Shown here in pieces: positions 8,174-15,654 of a stretch of 19,163 bases of DNA. A model generated the notes under the pieces. It saw nothing but the letters and a program-made list of their open reading frames with translations, was not told where the DNA came from and ran no database searches. The translations under genes were made by a program, and so were the position numbers. The DNA comes from Desulfotomaculum sp. Its GTDB lineage: Bacteria > Bacillota > Desulfotomaculia > Desulfotomaculales > Nap2-2B. The stretch spans positions 1 to 19,163 of the forward strand of contig DMZI01000019.1 in the NCBI GenBank assembly GCA_003485325.1, written 5' to 3'. How positions within the stretch are numbered: position 1 is the stretch's first letter; the number at the start of each line of letters is the position of its first letter.

Positions 8174-8280
8174 TACTTTTTCGCTCCTTTCCTCAAAGTA
8201 GTATTATTCAATAAAATCAGTCGTATTCCTTTTTTGGCCGGAGAAAACTGCGGTATTTTTCCAGTTAAACTTTTTCCCTC

Positions 8281-8493
8281 CTAATGGGTGTAGATGTTGG
8301 TAGTCAAAGCAAAAATACTTCTAAGAGATGCAGGCGATAATTCCTCGACCCGCGCTTCTATCACTGAAGAAGGATCGAGCATGGCAAGAATGGCCACACG
8401 CTCGCCGGAATCTTGTTTCGTATAGAAACCGAGAATACAAAATTGTTCATCGGAGCCGAAAACTCTCCGTGTTACTATATCACCGATCCTCAT
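8281..8493 (-). CDS. Small protein resembling the N-terminal domain of YabG
   Basis: A 70-residue protein starting MRIGDIVTRRVFG with ATG at 8493. An excellent GGGAGG lies seven bases upstream, which is why longer readings of the frame are not used. The segments IGDIVTRR.....D..F.I and later AIL with acidic residues resemble the first 50-60 residues of the sporulation protease YabG (IGDMVARKSY..D.LFRI...AIL). The rest of YabG, including its peptidase part, is missing. No peptidase-like sequence follows the TAG stop, and the 107 bases to tldE hold nothing else that I recognise. It may be a free-standing domain or a remnant. The YabG likeness is from memory, so function is not assigned. Confidence 0.6.
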   Translation of the reverse strand: MRIGDIVTRRVFGSDEQFCILGFYTKQDSGERVAILAMLDPSSVIEARVEELSPASLRSIFALTTNIYTH

Positions 8494-8588
8494 TTCAAAA
8501 CCTCCCTGAACTTCTTTGGCAAACTTATGTTTGAAAAAGTAAGTCCTTCTAGATAAAAAATATGCTCTAATTAAAATTGTGTGTATCT

Positions 8589-8616
8589 TTGGCAAGGGTA
8601 TCTTGCTGCATATTTA
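8589..8616 (+). promoter_or_regulatory. Possible vegetative promoter for the DUF3243 gene
   Basis: TTGGCA (8589-8594) and TATTTA (8611-8616) are separated by 16 bases and lie about 54 bases upstream of the ATG at 8670. The rest of the 176-base divergent region (8494-8669) is AT-rich and holds no other convincing site. This is a weak match and is offered mainly because the gene stands alone on the plus strand and needs its own promoter. Confidence 0.3.
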
Positions 8617-8669
8617 AGGAAGAAAATAAACACAATAAAAAAAGCTTCTTACTCAAGGGAGGAAATTGT

Positions 8670-8936
8670 ATGGTTAATGAGGATTTTAAACAAGTAATGT
8701 CAGAATGGGAAGGCTGGAAGAGTTTTTTAGGCCAGGCGGTAGAATTTGCCGATGAGTTGGGCATCGGCAGGGAGCGCATCCTTTCTTTAGCACAGCAAGC
8801 GGGTGACTTGCTTGCTGAAAATGTCAACCCGGGCAATCCGGAGCAAAAGACTGTAAAAGAGCTCTGGTCAGCAGCTGATGAAGGGGAAAGACATATTCTG
8901 GCCGACCTGATGGTCAGACTTGTATCAAACAAGTAG
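8670..8936 (+). CDS. DUF3243 family protein, YmfJ-like
   Basis: An 88-residue soluble protein, the only plus-strand gene in the window. The pattern EWEGWKSFLGQAV, ADELGI, A..AGDLLAENVNPGNPEQ, LKELW-like VKELWSAADEGE and LADLMVRLVSN matches the DUF3243 family (B. subtilis YmfJ, about 85 residues). The molecular role of the family is unknown. The start is ATG at 8670, with AGGGAGG seven bases upstream; an upstream in-frame ATG at 8577 has no such site. It diverges from the YabG-like gene and converges on tldD, with the repeat array between the two gene ends. Confidence 0.85.
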   Translation: MVNEDFKQVMSEWEGWKSFLGQAVEFADELGIGRERILSLAQQAGDLLAENVNPGNPEQKTVKELWSAADEGERHILADLMVRLVSNK

Positions 8937-9003
8937 GCCGCGCTGAGAGATACAAGGACACAAGGGACACAAGAAGGGACACAAGGGACACAAGGGGACA
9001 AGG

Positions 9004-9071
9004 GACACAAGGGGACGGTTCTCCTGTGTCTACCCTTGCTTGGTAACACAGGAGAACCGTCCCCTTGTGTC
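9004..9071. repeat. 26-bp perfect inverted repeat, 16-base loop
   Basis: Positions 9004-9029 are the exact reverse complement of 9046-9071. The core is GGGGACGGTTCTCCTGTGT, and the loop is 9030-9045. It could form a very strong stem-loop in RNA from either strand and lies between two convergent genes, so it could block read-through. No run of T follows on either side, so it is not a standard rho-independent terminator. Confidence 0.95.
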
Positions 9072-9132
9072 GCCTTGCTTGCCCTTGTGTCGCCTTGCTT
9101 GGTAACACAGGAGAACCGTCCCCTTGTGTCGC
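9034..9132. repeat. Direct repeat, two copies of about 39 bp at 59-bp offset
   Basis: The stretch starting CCTTGCTTGGTAACACAGG at 9034 (to about 9072) is repeated at 9093 (to about 9131), an offset of 59 bases. The second copy duplicates the right arm of the hairpin plus part of its loop. Two alternative right arms (9046-9071 and 9105-9130) can therefore pair with the single left arm (9004-9029). Confidence 0.92.
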
Positions 9133-9230
9133 TTGTGTCGTCAACTTGTGTCCTTGCAATTGTGTCAAAGACCTTGTGTCAAAGAAAATCAGAAGCGTTG
9201 AATATATCAACAACCACAGCCTTTTTGGCG

Positions 9231-10649
9231 CTAAATGCGCCTGATCTGGCCGTTTGAAGAAACCTGTGTTCCTCCGACAATAAGTTCACGGATTAGGAGT
9301 GTCGGCTGCGCATCGCTGACCGGCACCCCCTGGCCATCCTTTCCGCATGTGCCGATTGTAAAGCCTAAATCACGGCCGACCATTTCCAGGATTTTAAGCG
9401 CTTCAGGTCCGTTGCCGGTCAGGGTTGCCCCTCTTACCATAGGACCGACCTGGCCGTCAGTAATTAGGTAACCTTCCGCAACGTCAAAAACAAAATCGCC
9501 TGTAGTTGTATTTACCTGGCCGCCGCCCATTTTTTTAACCAGCAGACCGTTTTTTATCTGACCGATAATTTTTTCCGGATCGGCCTTGCCCGGAGCGATA
9601 TAAGTGTTGCCCATACGGGGGATCGGTTTGTGCTGGTACGATTCCCGCCTTCCATGGCCGTTAGAGCTTTTTCCATCCCTTCCGGCAGTCATCCTGTCAT
9701 AGAGATAGTCTTTGAGAATTCCGTCCTCGATCAGGACTACCTTGCGGGAAGGCGTTCCTTCGTCATCAAAACGGTATGAGCCGTAACGGTCAGCCAGGGT
9801 TGCGTCATCTATAACTGTTGCTTCTTTGGAGGCTACCTGTTCACCCATCTTTCCGGCATACACTGAAAGTTTCTTCTGGACAAGGTCTGCTTCAAGCCCG
9901 TGGCCGCAAGCCTCATGCACCATAGTGCCTCCCGCTTCTCCGGACATCACGACGGGAAACTTCCCTGCCGGAGCCGGTTTGGCGTGCAGCATCTGAATTG
10001 CCCTTTCACCGGCCTTCCTGCCCAGTTCATCCGGTGGGAAGCGCTTTAAAAGATCAAAGCCGGCGAGACTTCCTGCCGCTTCATAACCTGTTTGAATAAC
10101 CGCTCCGTCTCCGGCGACGGCATTGACCAGGAATCTTGTGCGGATGCGTTCGTCTTCAACATAGTCCCCTGCGCTGTTGGCAATAGTTACCTGCTGGATA
10201 ACATCTCCATAACCGACCATCACCTGCTTGATAAGTTCGCTGTTCACCTGGCGCGTCGCTTTATCCGCACATTCAACCATTGCCGCTTTGCGGGATGTTT
10301 CCACTTTGTCGGGACGTTCCGGGAAAGAGAAGTCCACCGCAGGTTTGACCTTGCGCAGGTCAAAATTGTATTCTTTCCGGTCGGCTGTTTTGACCGTACG
10401 GCCGACTGTCCTGGCAATCTCCATCAGGCTTTCCTTGCTCAGGTCGTTTGTATAGGCATAGGCGGTCATATCGCCGGCTAGAACACGTAATCCGGCGCCG
10501 GCGTCTATGCCGGAATGGACCCGTTCTATTTTTCCTCCCTCGGCCGAAATTCCGGTAGAAATTTTCTTTTCCACAAAAATATCCGCAAAATCTCCTCCGT
10601 TGGCCAGAGCGAGATCAAGGACTGTTCTCAAAGTTTTCTTGTCGATCAT
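9231..10649 (-). CDS. tldD: TldD zinc metalloprotease, catalytic subunit
   Basis: A 472-residue U62 family protease. The zinc motif GTMVHEACGHGLEAD is present with His245, Glu246 and His250; Cys435 in GTCGKDGQ is the expected third ligand. The N-terminal family segment AEGGKIERVHSGIDAGAGLR and the C-terminal GDFVFDVAEGYLI and VRGATLTGNG are also visible, and length is normal. It is expected to pair with TldE in the cytoplasm to cut unfolded peptides or mature modified peptides. No precursor peptide or modification gene is present in the window. The start is ATG at 10649, with GAGGTG five bases upstream. It follows fmt by 80 bases, a region with no clear terminator, and its partner tldE lies beyond the repeat array. 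Confidence 0.96.
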   Translation of the reverse strand: MIDKKTLRTVLDLALANGGDFADIFVEKKISTGISAEGGKIERVHSGIDAGAGLRVLAGDMTAYAYTNDLSKESLMEIARTVGRTVKTADRKEYNFDLRKVKPAVDFSFPERPDKVETSRKAAMVECADKATRQVNSELIKQVMVGYGDVIQQVTIANSAGDYVEDERIRTRFLVNAVAGDGAVIQTGYEAAGSLAGFDLLKRFPPDELGRKAGERAIQMLHAKPAPAGKFPVVMSGEAGGTMVHEACGHGLEADLVQKKLSVYAGKMGEQVASKEATVIDDATLADRYGSYRFDDEGTPSRKVVLIEDGILKDYLYDRMTAGRDGKSSNGHGRRESYQHKPIPRMGNTYIAPGKADPEKIIGQIKNGLLVKKMGGGQVNTTTGDFVFDVAEGYLITDGQVGPMVRGATLTGNGPEALKILEMVGRDLGFTIGTCGKDGQGVPVSDAQPTLLIRELIVGGTQVSSNGQIRRI

Positions 10650-10729
10650 TTACTCACCTCTTCTATGAATATATTTACCTTTAACTTCTTGTATTATTGA
10701 TCCGCGTGAAAATTAATTTTTCTGCGCTT

Positions 10730-11668
10730 TTAACCTAGTACGGTTCCAGTCCTGACCGGGTGGCCGCGCAAGAAATCAACTGCCGGAAGCCGTTTGCCGC
10801 CCTGCAGCTGCAGTTCTTTCACATCTACAAGCCCCGGGTTGGCCTGGACCACAAAGCCGTCAGAGCCGGAAACAACCACCTGTCCCGGTAAAGATCCTTC
10901 GTTTAAAGAATCAGAATCAATGGCTTCCACTCGCCAGATCTTGAGCAGTTTATCGCCGAGGGCGGTTTTGGCGCCGGGCCAGGGATCCATTCCTCTAACG
11001 TGATTAAAAATTGTGCCGGCTGGGGCGTTCCAGTTAAGGACCTCATCTTCGGAGGAGATAATGCGCGCATAGGTGGCTTTTGAATGATCCTGGGGGACGG
11101 GTTTCAAATCATTGGCTTCCAGCAACTTCAGGGTTTTAACAAGAAGTTTTGCTCCCAGTAAAGCCAGGCGGTCGTGCAGGGTTCCAACAGTGTCTTCTTT
11201 TTGGATCGGGACTGCTTCCTGAAGCAGGATATCGCCGCTGTCCAGGCTTTCATTGATGAGCATGGTTGTAATCCCAGTTATTTCTTCGCCGTTCATAATA
11301 GCCCGGTGAATCGGGGCGGCGCCCCGGTACCTGGGTAATAAAGAAGCGTGGACGTTTACGCATCCCCTAACGGGCAGATCAAGAATTGCTTTGGGCAGAA
11401 TCCTGCCATAAGCGACAACAACAATTACCTCCGGAGACAGGTCCTCCATCAGTCTGATGAACTCAGAATCCTTTAAATTTGAAGGCTGGTAAATATCCAG
11501 CCCATGAAGAACCGCCTCTTCTTTAACCGCACATGGAATATATTTTTGCCCTCTTCCCTTTGGGCGGTCGGGCTGCGTAACAACGCCGGCAACCTGGAAC
11601 TGCTCTTTTAAAAGGGCTCTTAAACAGGGTACGGCAAATACAGGAGTACCCATAAAGACAACGCGCAT
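10730..11668 (-). CDS. fmt: Methionyl-tRNA formyltransferase
   Basis: Transfers the formyl group of 10-formyltetrahydrofolate to initiator Met-tRNA. The 312-residue length is standard. The N-terminal MRVVFMGTPVFAVPCL is the family signature. The active-site residues Asn105, His107 and Asp143 lie in CVNVHASLLPRYRGAAPI and SLDSGDI. The C-terminal tRNA-binding domain begins near residue 205. The start is ATG at 11668, with AAGGAA upstream. It lies 14 bases after def, its functional partner, in the usual priA-def-fmt order. In most relatives an rRNA methyltransferase (rsmB) follows; here tldD does. Confidence 0.98.
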   Translation of the reverse strand: MRVVFMGTPVFAVPCLRALLKEQFQVAGVVTQPDRPKGRGQKYIPCAVKEEAVLHGLDIYQPSNLKDSEFIRLMEDLSPEVIVVVAYGRILPKAILDLPVRGCVNVHASLLPRYRGAAPIHRAIMNGEEITGITTMLINESLDSGDILLQEAVPIQKEDTVGTLHDRLALLGAKLLVKTLKLLEANDLKPVPQDHSKATYARIISSEDEVLNWNAPAGTIFNHVRGMDPWPGAKTALGDKLLKIWRVEAIDSDSLNEGSLPGQVVVSGSDGFVVQANPGLVDVKELQLQGGKRLPAVDFLRGHPVRTGTVLG

Positions 11669-11682
11669 CTTAAAAACTTCCT

Positions 11683-12147
11683 TTATTCCGCTACTTTTCG
11701 CAGATTGGTTGCTTTATCGGTAAATATAATTCCTTCAAGATGATCAATTTCATGCTGCAGCGCTCTGGCCTGATAACCCTTGGCCTCTATTTTGATTTCC
11801 TCACCGCTGCGGTTAAGCCCCTTCACCAGTACACGGACTGCCCTGACGACATCTCCGGCCATTCCCGGCAGGCTTAAACATCCTTCTTCGGAATTATCGC
11901 TTCCGGACTGTTCGCATATTTCCGGGTTGATCAACTCAATAAGTTTTTCGCCGGTATCGACTACAATTGCCCTTTTGGACACACCTATCTGCGGAGCGGC
12001 GAGGCCGACGCCCTTATAGCTGTACATTGTATCACGCAGGTCGTCAAGCAGTTTGTTTATGCTTGGTGTTATTGCTGTAATTACCTTTGCCTTTTCTCTT
12101 AAAATCCCGTTATCTTCACCATATTTAATAATCTGATAGACTGCCAA
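11683..12147 (-). CDS. def: Peptide deformylase
   Basis: Removes the formyl group from the N-terminal methionine of new proteins. All three family motifs are present: GVGLAAPQIG (47-56), EGCLSLPG (88-95, metal ligand Cys90) and QHEIDHLEG (131-139, His132, Glu133, His136). The 154-residue length is normal for the short Firmicutes form. The start is TTG at 12147, with AAAGGGG ten bases upstream. It lies 21 bases after priA and 14 before fmt. Confidence 0.98.
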   Translation of the reverse strand: MAVYQIIKYGEDNGILREKAKVITAITPSINKLLDDLRDTMYSYKGVGLAAPQIGVSKRAIVVDTGEKLIELINPEICEQSGSDNSEEGCLSLPGMAGDVVRAVRVLVKGLNRSGEEIKIEAKGYQARALQHEIDHLEGIIFTDKATNLRKVAE

Positions 12148-12168
12148 GAACCGCTTTCCCCTTTCGCT

Positions 12169-14388
12169 TTAAAACATATTCTGAGGTTCTATGTCAACAA
12201 TGATTCTAGTTTTGGCAGATGGATAGCGCCGATCGAATTCGTTAAGACAAGCTCTTGAGATATCCTGAAGCTGTTTAATCTGTAATGCTTTAAAAATCAA
12301 GTGCCAGCGGTGGCGATTTTTAATCCTGCTTACCGGGGCGGGTACTGCGTTAAATATTTGTACCTGATTATAAAGCCCTTCACTGTTAACAATTTTACTC
12401 ATTATACTATACAAAGTATTGGCTGTATTTTCTACTTCCATCTGTACGGTTCCCGTAACAAGGAACCTGCCAAGGAATGAAAAGGGCGGGTAATTTAAAA
12501 TTTCCCTGTTTTTTATTTCCTGTTCAAAGAAGGACTGGTAATCATGTTCACTGGCTGAAGTAATCGCGAAGTGCTCCGGTGAATGAGTCTGAATCAGCAC
12601 TTCACCTCCGCGATCGCTCCGGCCTGTCCGCCCCGCTACCTGGGTAAGAAGCTGGAAAGTTCTCTCAGCAGCCCGGAAATCAGGCATGTACAGCGTTAAA
12701 TCGGCGTTTACCACGCCTACAAGGGTAACTGCGGGTATGTCCAGGCCTTTGGCGATCATTTGGGTACCGATCAGGATATCTGCTTTACCCTGACAAAAAG
12801 CATCAAGTATCTTTTGATGGGAGCCCTTGCGCGATGTGACATCGCTGTCCATCCGCAGGACCCTGGCGTCAGGAAAAAGGCGCTTTATTTCAAATTCAAT
12901 TTTCTGCGTCCCCGTTCCAAAATAGCTCATATAACCGCTTTTGCAGGACGGGCAGAACCTTGGGGCGCCGGCTGTATAATTGCAGTAATGGCAGATTAGA
13001 CGTCCGTTAATATGGTAGGTCAGTGATATGTCACAATGGGGGCATTTCATAACCTGGCCGCATTCCCGGCAGGATATGAAAGTTGAAAACCCTCGCCTGT
13101 TTAGGAACAGAATAATCTGCTCGTTTTTTCCCAACCGATTCTTGATTAAAGTGAGCAGTGCCTGGCTGAACAGCTCCTGGTTGCCCTTTTTTATTTCCTT
13201 CCTCATGTCAACAACATGAACTTGGGGGAGGGATCTTTTTTCTACACGTTCGCTGATTGTAAGGAGTTGGTATGCTCCAGCGCAAAAAGCGCTGAAAAAT
13301 GATTCCACTGATGGCGTCGCGCTTCCGAGAACGGCGACTGCTCCCTTGTTTCTTGCAATCTCCAGGGCTGTAGTACGCGCATGGTAACGCGGGCTTTCCT
13401 CCTGTTTATAGGAGGGTTCATGCTCTTCATCAATAACTATTAGACCCGGGTTTTGAACAGGGGCAAATAGAGCGGAGCGTGTTCCCAGGACCACATTTGC
13501 GCTGCCTTCCTTAATCCGCATCCATTCATCATGCCGTTCTCCGTCAGAAAGGCGGCTGTGCAGGATTGCTACCTGTTCCCCGAACCGGGAGTAAAAAGTG
13601 TTCAGCATCTGCGGTGTAAGCGCAATTTCCGGCACCAGGATCAAAGCCTGTCTTCCCATTCCAAGCGCAGCGGACACACCATGGCAGTATACTTCAGTTT
13701 TCCCGCTTCCTGTAATCCCGTTAAGCAAAAAAACCTGATGCTCTTTTTTTTTCAGACGGTCGAAGATCGAATCAAAAGCAGTTTTCTGCTGGGCGGTCAA
13801 ATCGAAGGGCCGGGATTCAATAAAATTGTTTAATGGAAAAGGATTTTTGCCGGCCCGTTTTTTGGCGGTTAACATTCCCTTGGCTGTTAATGCATCTATT
13901 GCTGAAACGGAAACTTTTGCTGCGGCAGCCAGTTCAAGGCGTGTCAGGCCCGGTTGGGATAAAGCGGTTTCCCAGGCGGCTTTTTGCGAAGGCGCGCGCT
14001 TAAAAAGAGACTCTATCTCCGGGGTTTTTAACGGCCAGAGACCCGGCGCCTGTCTTGAAGAATGGGCAAGCCGGGGCATAATAATTGTTTGCAGCGCACT
14101 GACGGTAGGACACAGGTAATACGAAGACATCCATAAGGCAAGGTTTAACTGTTCGTGAGTAAAAACAGGTCCCTTATCGATAACTGCGGTAAGATCCTTA
14201 ATACCTTCGGGTTCAGACTCATCTGGGTCGCTCAGGCCGGTAACGTAGCCTTCAATATTTTGCCTGCCAAAGCTGATCTGAACAAGACTGCCCGTAATTA
14301 CCTGTCCTTCGAGTTCAGACGGAATCCGGTAGGAAAAAGTTCGATCAAGCCGTCGTGCCGGCAGGTTAATTAGAACTTCGGCATGCAT
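12169..14388 (-). CDS. priA: Primosomal protein N' (replication restart helicase PriA)
   Basis: PriA rebuilds replication forks away from the origin by unwinding DNA and loading DnaB. The 739-residue product has an N-terminal DNA-binding domain (AEVLINLPARRLDRTFSYR), Walker A GITGSGKT at about 224-231 and DEEH at 320-323. The eight zinc-binding cysteines lie at about 440, 443, 449, 452, 467, 470, 479 and 482. A conserved helicase C-terminal part contains QVAGRTGR. The start is ATG at 14388: GGAG lies six bases upstream, and the family N-terminus begins there. An upstream in-frame ATG at 14451 would add 21 residues overlapping coaBC and is less likely. The gene lies 44 bases after coaBC. Confidence 0.96.
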   Translation of the reverse strand: MHAEVLINLPARRLDRTFSYRIPSELEGQVITGSLVQISFGRQNIEGYVTGLSDPDESEPEGIKDLTAVIDKGPVFTHEQLNLALWMSSYYLCPTVSALQTIIMPRLAHSSRQAPGLWPLKTPEIESLFKRAPSQKAAWETALSQPGLTRLELAAAAKVSVSAIDALTAKGMLTAKKRAGKNPFPLNNFIESRPFDLTAQQKTAFDSIFDRLKKKEHQVFLLNGITGSGKTEVYCHGVSAALGMGRQALILVPEIALTPQMLNTFYSRFGEQVAILHSRLSDGERHDEWMRIKEGSANVVLGTRSALFAPVQNPGLIVIDEEHEPSYKQEESPRYHARTTALEIARNKGAVAVLGSATPSVESFFSAFCAGAYQLLTISERVEKRSLPQVHVVDMRKEIKKGNQELFSQALLTLIKNRLGKNEQIILFLNRRGFSTFISCRECGQVMKCPHCDISLTYHINGRLICHYCNYTAGAPRFCPSCKSGYMSYFGTGTQKIEFEIKRLFPDARVLRMDSDVTSRKGSHQKILDAFCQGKADILIGTQMIAKGLDIPAVTLVGVVNADLTLYMPDFRAAERTFQLLTQVAGRTGRSDRGGEVLIQTHSPEHFAITSASEHDYQSFFEQEIKNREILNYPPFSFLGRFLVTGTVQMEVENTANTLYSIMSKIVNSEGLYNQVQIFNAVPAPVSRIKNRHRWHLIFKALQIKQLQDISRACLNEFDRRYPSAKTRIIVDIEPQNMF

Positions 14389-14432
14389 ATCTTGCTCCTG
14401 CCCAAAAGGCAACTCTTGTGTTTGGAAGGTTT

Positions 14433-15650
14433 TTATTGCTGTTCCGGGCATTTGCGGTACAGCAGCAATGCAGCGTCAAGGATCCGGCCTGCTACATCAA
14501 GCTTGTCCATTAACGGGAGATCTACTATTTCACCGTTGCGGTAGATTATTTTAACAATATTTGTGTCCGAATCAAAGCCGGCTCCTGGAACGGTAATATC
14601 GTTTGTAACTATCAGATCGAGATTTTTTTGCTCGATTTTTTGACGCGCTGACTCGATCAAGTTTTCAGTTTCAGCGGCAAAACCAACGAGCACCTGATTG
14701 GGCTTTTTCATTTTCCCAATTTCCATCAGGATGTCAGTGTTTTTTTCCAGTTCAATAAGAAGGTTCTTATCCTTATCTTTTTTAATCTTATTTTTCGATG
14801 GTTTTGCAGGCCTGAAATCGGCAACTGCGGCCGCTTTGATCACTACGTCGAAGTTTGGAAAAATATCTACTACGGCGCGTTGCATTTCCGTTGCAGTTTC
14901 AACCGGAATAAAAGTTATTCCAGGCGGGGGGGTTAAATTTGTCGGTGCGGAAACCAGTGTAACATCAGCGCCCCTTGTTGCTGCGGAGCGGGCGAGGGCA
15001 AATCCCATTTTTCCCGAACTCCTGTTTGAAATAAACCGTACAGGATCCAGCGGTTCTCTTGTCCCGCCGGCGGTAATCAGTACGGAAATTCCCTTAAAGT
15101 CCCCTGCCGGTGAAATAAGTCGAATAATCTGATGGCAGATCAGTTCTGGTTCGGGGAACCTTCCCTGGCCATGTTCACCACAGGCCAGGTACCCTGTTCC
15201 TGCTTCCATGATCAGATAGTTTAATTCTTTTAACCGGGCCAGGTTGGCCTGTGTGACCGGATTGTTGTACATGTGAACGTTCATGGCGGGACAGATCAAG
15301 ACAGGGCAGGTAGCTGCCATTACTATGGTTGTTAAAAGATCGTCTGCAATTCCATGAGCTATTTTCCCCAAAATATTAGCCGTTGCGGGAGCTATAGCAA
15401 TTAAATCCGCTTTCTGGGCTAACGCAATATGGGGTATCTGGAAATCAGACGGATTTCCAAAAGAACCGGTATGGACATGATTTTTTGTAAGCGCCTGAAA
15501 AGTCAGGGGTGTTATGAATTTTTGGCCTGCGTCTGTCATTACCACATGTACCTCAACCCCCGTTTTGGTCAATAAACTAGCCAGACTTGCCGCTTTAAAG
15601 GCAGCGATACTGCCTGTAATACCGAGAGTGACAAACTTACCCGCCAGCAT
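14433..15650 (-). CDS. coaBC: Bifunctional phosphopantothenoylcysteine decarboxylase / phosphopantothenate-cysteine ligase
   Basis: Carries out two consecutive steps of coenzyme A synthesis from 4'-phosphopantothenate. Residues 1-180 are the FMN-dependent decarboxylase: GITGSIAAFKA (10-20), catalytic His74 in IPHI, PAMN (121-124) and ACGE with Cys157. Residues about 188-405 are the CTP-dependent ligase, with ITAGGTREPLDPVRFISNR beginning at 192, SSGKMG following, and KAAAVADFRP. The 405-residue length is normal. The start is ATG at 15650, with GGAGG ten bases upstream. It follows rpoZ by only four bases. Confidence 0.97.
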   Translation of the reverse strand: MLAGKFVTLGITGSIAAFKAASLASLLTKTGVEVHVVMTDAGQKFITPLTFQALTKNHVHTGSFGNPSDFQIPHIALAQKADLIAIAPATANILGKIAHGIADDLLTTIVMAATCPVLICPAMNVHMYNNPVTQANLARLKELNYLIMEAGTGYLACGEHGQGRFPEPELICHQIIRLISPAGDFKGISVLITAGGTREPLDPVRFISNRSSGKMGFALARSAATRGADVTLVSAPTNLTPPPGITFIPVETATEMQRAVVDIFPNFDVVIKAAAVADFRPAKPSKNKIKKDKDKNLLIELEKNTDILMEIGKMKKPNQVLVGFAAETENLIESARQKIEQKNLDLIVTNDITVPGAGFDSDTNIVKIIYRNGEIVDLPLMDKLDVAGRILDAALLLYRKCPEQQ

Positions 15651-15654
15651 CTTG

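Larger units (their letters stand above)
8945..9182. repeat. Inverted-repeat array of GACACAAGG / CCTTGTGTC units
   Basis: The space between the convergent DUF3243 and tldD genes (8937-9230) is filled by short repeats. On the left, GACACAAG(G) begins at 8957, 8966, 8978, 8987 and 9004. On the right, its reverse complement (C)CTTGTGTC or a near form ends at 9071, 9091, 9130, 9139, 9152, 9166 and 9180. The two sides face each other around a long perfect hairpin. Unit spacing is irregular and there are no spacers of constant length. The element resembles the GGGGACGGTTCT..TGTGTC repeats spread through Desulfotomaculum/Pelotomaculum-type genomes; that link is from memory. Confidence 0.9.

Noticed and set aside
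8174..8280. Possible terminator or missing part of YabG between the YabG-like gene and tldE
   Set aside because: Only a 5-bp AACTG/CAGTT stem without a T run, and no peptidase-like coding in any frame.
8577..8669. Upstream in-frame start for the DUF3243 gene
   Set aside because: No ribosome binding site, atypical Cys-rich sequence, and the AGGGAGG before 8670 fits the family length of about 85 residues.
8945..9182. CRISPR array
   Set aside because: Repeat units are 8-9 bases with irregular spacing, both orientations occur, and there are no unique spacers or cas genes.
8567..9213. Two overlapping minus-strand open frames rich in Cys-Val-Pro and Val-Ser-Leu repeats (8567-9049 and 8914-9213)
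   Set aside because: They are translations of the GACACAAGG repeat array; they overlap the DUF3243 gene and have no ribosome binding site or family likeness.
9036..9257. Plus-strand open frame of 73 codons through the repeat array into tldD
   Set aside because: Translated repeat sequence (LGNTGEPSPCV type) running into the 3' end of tldD; no start signal.
10650..10729. Possible hairpin terminator after fmt (GCG..GAAAA/TTTTC..CGC around 10695-10722)
   Set aside because: Short, AT-rich, mismatched stem without a T run; not convincing as a terminator.
14389..14451. 21-residue N-terminal extension of PriA overlapping coaBC
   Set aside because: The better-placed GGAG and the family N-terminus both support the ATG at 14388.
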